64,000 bases of DNA from 66-474 sp036279975. Lineage in GTDB: Bacteria; Pseudomonadota; Gammaproteobacteria; Xanthomonadales; Rhodanobacteraceae. Made by a program: the position numbers and the translations under genes. The stretch lies in NCBI GenBank assembly GCA_036279975.1, contig DASURP010000006.1:1-64000 (forward strand), in the 5' to 3' direction. How positions within the stretch are numbered: position 1 is the stretch's first letter; the number at the start of each line of letters is the position of its first letter. A model generated the notes under the pieces. That model saw only the letters and a program-made list of their open reading frames with translations. It searched no databases and had not been told where the DNA came from. Positions 61,948-64,000 of the stretch are shown here, one piece after another.

Positions 61948-62546
61948 GTCGGCTGCTCCGCCAGGATCTTCAGGTCGTGCAGGATCGCGTCGTTGGAATC
62001 GCCCGGCGTCGCCAGCAGGCGCGCGCGGCCCTGGCGGTCGAAAATGTAGATCGCCGAGCTGTGCGTGACTTCGTAGTCGCCGGACGCGGTCTTGGGCGTT
62101 TCGCGTTGGTAGAACGCGCGGTAGCGCTTGGCCAGTTGCGCGATGGCGTCCTGGGTGCCGGTCAGGCCGACGATGCGCGGGTCGAAGGCGGTGACGTACT
62201 GGTGCAGCACCGGCACCGTGTCGCGGACCGGGTCCACCGTCACGAACAGGATGCGCACGTCGTCGGCTGGCTTGCCGAGCTTTTGCAACACCGTGTGCAG
62301 GTGCACCAGCGTCAGCGGGCATACGTCCGGGCAGTGGGTGTAGCCGAAATACAGCAGTACGAGCTTGCCGTGGTACGTCGCGGCGGTGACCGGCTGCCCG
62401 AGATCGTTGGTCATCTGGAACTTGAGGTCGGGCAGGTGGCCCTTGACGTCGTTGAGCTGCCACTGCGGCTGCGCCGCGCAGGCAGCGAGCAGGAGGGCTG
62501 CGCAGGCAGGCAGCAGCCAGCGTGGCAGGAAGCGGGCGAGCGGCAT
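61944..62546 (-). CDS. SCO1/SenC-family copper lipoprotein
   Basis: A 200-residue lipoprotein (lipobox LAAC, Cys23) with a thioredoxin fold. The copper ligands are Cys72 and Cys76 in YTHCPDVCPLT and His162 in EVTHSSAIYIFD, a complete SCO set. It delivers copper to the CuA site of subunit II in the periplasm. First gene of a two-gene operon with PCuAC; the 187-base gap before it (62547-62733) shows no clear signal. Confidence 0.95.
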   Translation of the reverse strand: MPLARFLPRWLLPACAALLLAACAAQPQWQLNDVKGHLPDLKFQMTNDLGQPVTAATYHGKLVLLYFGYTHCPDVCPLTLVHLHTVLQKLGKPADDVRILFVTVDPVRDTVPVLHQYVTAFDPRIVGLTGTQDAIAQLAKRYRAFYQRETPKTASGDYEVTHSSAIYIFDRQGRARLLATPGDSNDAILHDLKILAEQPT

Positions 62547-62733
62547 GGTCGGAAGGGCGCGGATCGAAACAGCTGCTGATGATAACGCGAACGCGCGTGT
62601 TGGACTGGCCGGGCATCGGGAAGATGGCAACGGGAAATCCGGCGGCGGCCTCACCGACATTCCGGGTGCATGCGCGGGTGCCGGCCGGCGCAGCGCCTTC
62701 CGTGGCGGTGCACCGGCAGGCACCGTTGCACGC

Positions 62734-64000
62734 TCATGGCGCCGACGTGGTGTCGGTTGGCGCTGTCGTGACCGGCGGCTGCGGTTTGGGTACCGGCGTG
62801 CCGTCACCGGGACGCCAGCGCATGCGGCCGGTTTCGAACTCGTCATAGGCAACCTGGTAATACGCGATCGCCTGGTCCAGCAAGGTCGGGTCCACTTGCT
62901 TGTAGGGCACGGCGGTCCCGGTTTCGGGGTCGGGCTTGACCTGCATGACCTTGCGGCCGGGCATCAGTATGGTCAGGCGTCCGTCGTGCAATTCGCCCAG
63001 GTTGGCATAGGTGGACGGAAAGGCGCGTGCCTTGCTTGCGTGCAGATCGAGCACGTTGTAGCCGAAGAAGCGGCTGCGGTAGTTGAAATGGAGCAGACCC
63101 AGGAGCGTCGGTGCGATGTCGATCTGCGACATCATGTTGCCCACCACCCGTGGTGCGATGTGTGCCGGTGAGTAGATGAAGAGTGGGATGTGGTAGCGAT
63201 CGACGGGAATGCGCGTGCTGCCCGAGCTGTCGGCGCAGTGGTCGGCGGTGATGACGAATACCGTGTCAGCGAAATAGGGTTTTGCCTGCATGCGCTGGAT
63301 GAAATCGCCGATGGCCCAGTCGGTGTACTTGGCCGCGCCGGCGCGCTTGCCTTGCGGCATGTCCACCCGTCCCTTGGGCCAGGTGTAGGGGCGATGGTTG
63401 GACGTGGTCATGATGTGCAGGAAGAACGGCTTGCCCTCGGCATGGATCTTGTCCATCTGGCCCATGGCCAGCGTATACAGGTCCTCGTCGGCCACCCCCC
63501 AGACGTTGGCGCCGTGGATGGTGGCGGTGGGGGGTATGTCGCGGCGGTCGACGTCCTTGTAGCCGTTGTGGGCAAAGAAATAATTCATGTTGTCGAACTC
63601 GCCGTAGCCGCCGTAGACGAATTCGGACACGTAGCCGTGCTGGTTGAAGATGCTTCCCAGCGAAAACAGGTTCTCGTTGTGCTGCTGGTGGATCAGCGAG
63701 TTGCCCGGCGTTGGCGGCACCGACAGCGTCACCGCCTCCAGTCCGCGCACGGTGCGCGTGCCGTTGGCGTACATGTGGTCGAAGAACAGGCTTTTGCCGG
63801 CCAACCCGTCCAGGAACGGCGTCAGCCCCCCGGGGTTGCCGAACACGCCCAGGTAACCAGCCGACAGGCTTTCCACCGTGATCAGGACCACGTTGAGGTC
63901 ACGCTCCTGGCCGGGGTTGCGGATGATGCGCGTGAGATCGTGCGGGTCGTCGTTCAGGAACGTCGAGGAAGGCGTCTTCATCAACCTGCGCACGATGGCG
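62734..64000 (-). CDS. LTA-synthase/MdoB-like sulfatase-fold protein, 5' part outside the window
   Basis: The C-terminal ~420 residues of an alkaline-phosphatase-superfamily enzyme. The metal and nucleophile motifs are present: ITVESLSAGYLG, ANGTRTVRGLEAV (Thr nucleophile), and ITADHCADSSG. These enzymes transfer phosphoglycerol or phosphoethanolamine groups to glucans or lipids in the periplasm. The frame continues past the right edge, where the N-terminal membrane helices should lie. It ends in a Pro/Thr-rich tail. Which of LTA-synthase, OpgB/MdoB or another subtype cannot be told from this part. Confidence 0.88.
   Translation of the reverse strand, partial: AIVRRLMKTPSSTFLNDDPHDLTRIIRNPGQERDLNVVLITVESLSAGYLGVFGNPGGLTPFLDGLAGKSLFFDHMYANGTRTVRGLEAVTLSVPPTPGNSLIHQQHNENLFSLGSIFNQHGYVSEFVYGGYGEFDNMNYFFAHNGYKDVDRRDIPPTATIHGANVWGVADEDLYTLAMGQMDKIHAEGKPFFLHIMTTSNHRPYTWPKGRVDMPQGKRAGAAKYTDWAIGDFIQRMQAKPYFADTVFVITADHCADSSGSTRIPVDRYHIPLFIYSPAHIAPRVVGNMMSQIDIAPTLLGLLHFNYRSRFFGYNVLDLHASKARAFPSTYANLGELHDGRLTILMPGRKVMQVKPDPETGTAVPYKQVDPTLLDQAIAYYQVAYDEFETGRMRWRPGDGTPVPKPQPPVTTAPTDTTSAP

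Overview
The window is GC-rich, densely coded bacterial chromosome, most likely from a gammaproteobacterium of the Xanthomonadales/Lysobacterales (perhaps Rhodanobacteraceae). This is inferred from the gene blocks lptM-dapF-DUF484-xerC and hslV-hslU, a TonB receptor beside a TPR-sulfotransferase, arrays of MacB/FtsX-type permeases starting MFGYYLDLALRS, and many palindromes that begin with GTAGGAGC. No rRNA, tRNA, CRISPR array, prophage or complete transposon was found. No species can be named from sequence alone.

Layout. 1-2.5 kb: a secreted propeller-like protein, a small membrane-anchored protein and a tandem intergenic repeat. 2.5-8.6 kb: rpmG-rpmB, secB-gpsA, a SNF2 helicase and a GFA-fold protein. 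8.6-11.9 kb (minus): hslV-hslU, a hypothetical gene and a DUF971 gene. 12.2-17.0 kb (plus): TonB-dependent receptor and TPR-sulfotransferase. 17.1-19.8 kb (minus): lptM-dapF-DUF484-xerC. 20-32.4 kb: GNAT/RimK-type ligase pair, aroE, a secreted alpha/beta hydrolase, gamma-carbonic anhydrase-like protein, coniferyl-aldehyde-type dehydrogenase, cNMP-patatin, oligopeptidase A and a Kef-type antiporter. 32.3-37.5 kb: a giant membrane ankyrin protein and a FadL porin. 37.7-45.7 kb: six MacB/FtsX permeases in three tandem large-small units. 45.7-49.4 kb: a DUF4168 protein and PutA. 49.5-62.5 kb: an aa3-type cytochrome c oxidase locus with its heme A and copper assembly genes, interrupted by a PAS-GGDEF-EAL protein. 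62.7 kb to the right edge: an alkaline-phosphatase-superfamily (LTA-synthase/MdoB-like) protein whose N-terminus lies outside the window.

How the genes work together. The oxidase block is the main functional unit: coxB, coxA and coxC are the catalytic core, ctaB and ctaA make heme O and heme A, SURF1 aids heme insertion, and CtaG (PF09678 type), a SCO lipoprotein and PCuAC supply copper. No Cox11 gene lies between coxA and coxC. The permease array sits behind a good sigma-54 promoter (GG-N10-GC) with an upstream TGTCC/GGACA palindrome, but no ATPase or membrane-fusion gene is next to it.

Mobile and repeat structure is the least ordinary part. GTAG palindromes sit inside each permease unit, between hslU and hslV and beside xerC, several of them supplying the TAG stop codon of the preceding gene. 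A 268-bp element with 22-bp terminal inverted repeats separates SURF1 from a SCO-like gene. Two further palindromic inserts lie within ctaA, one read through in frame and one forming its C-terminus.
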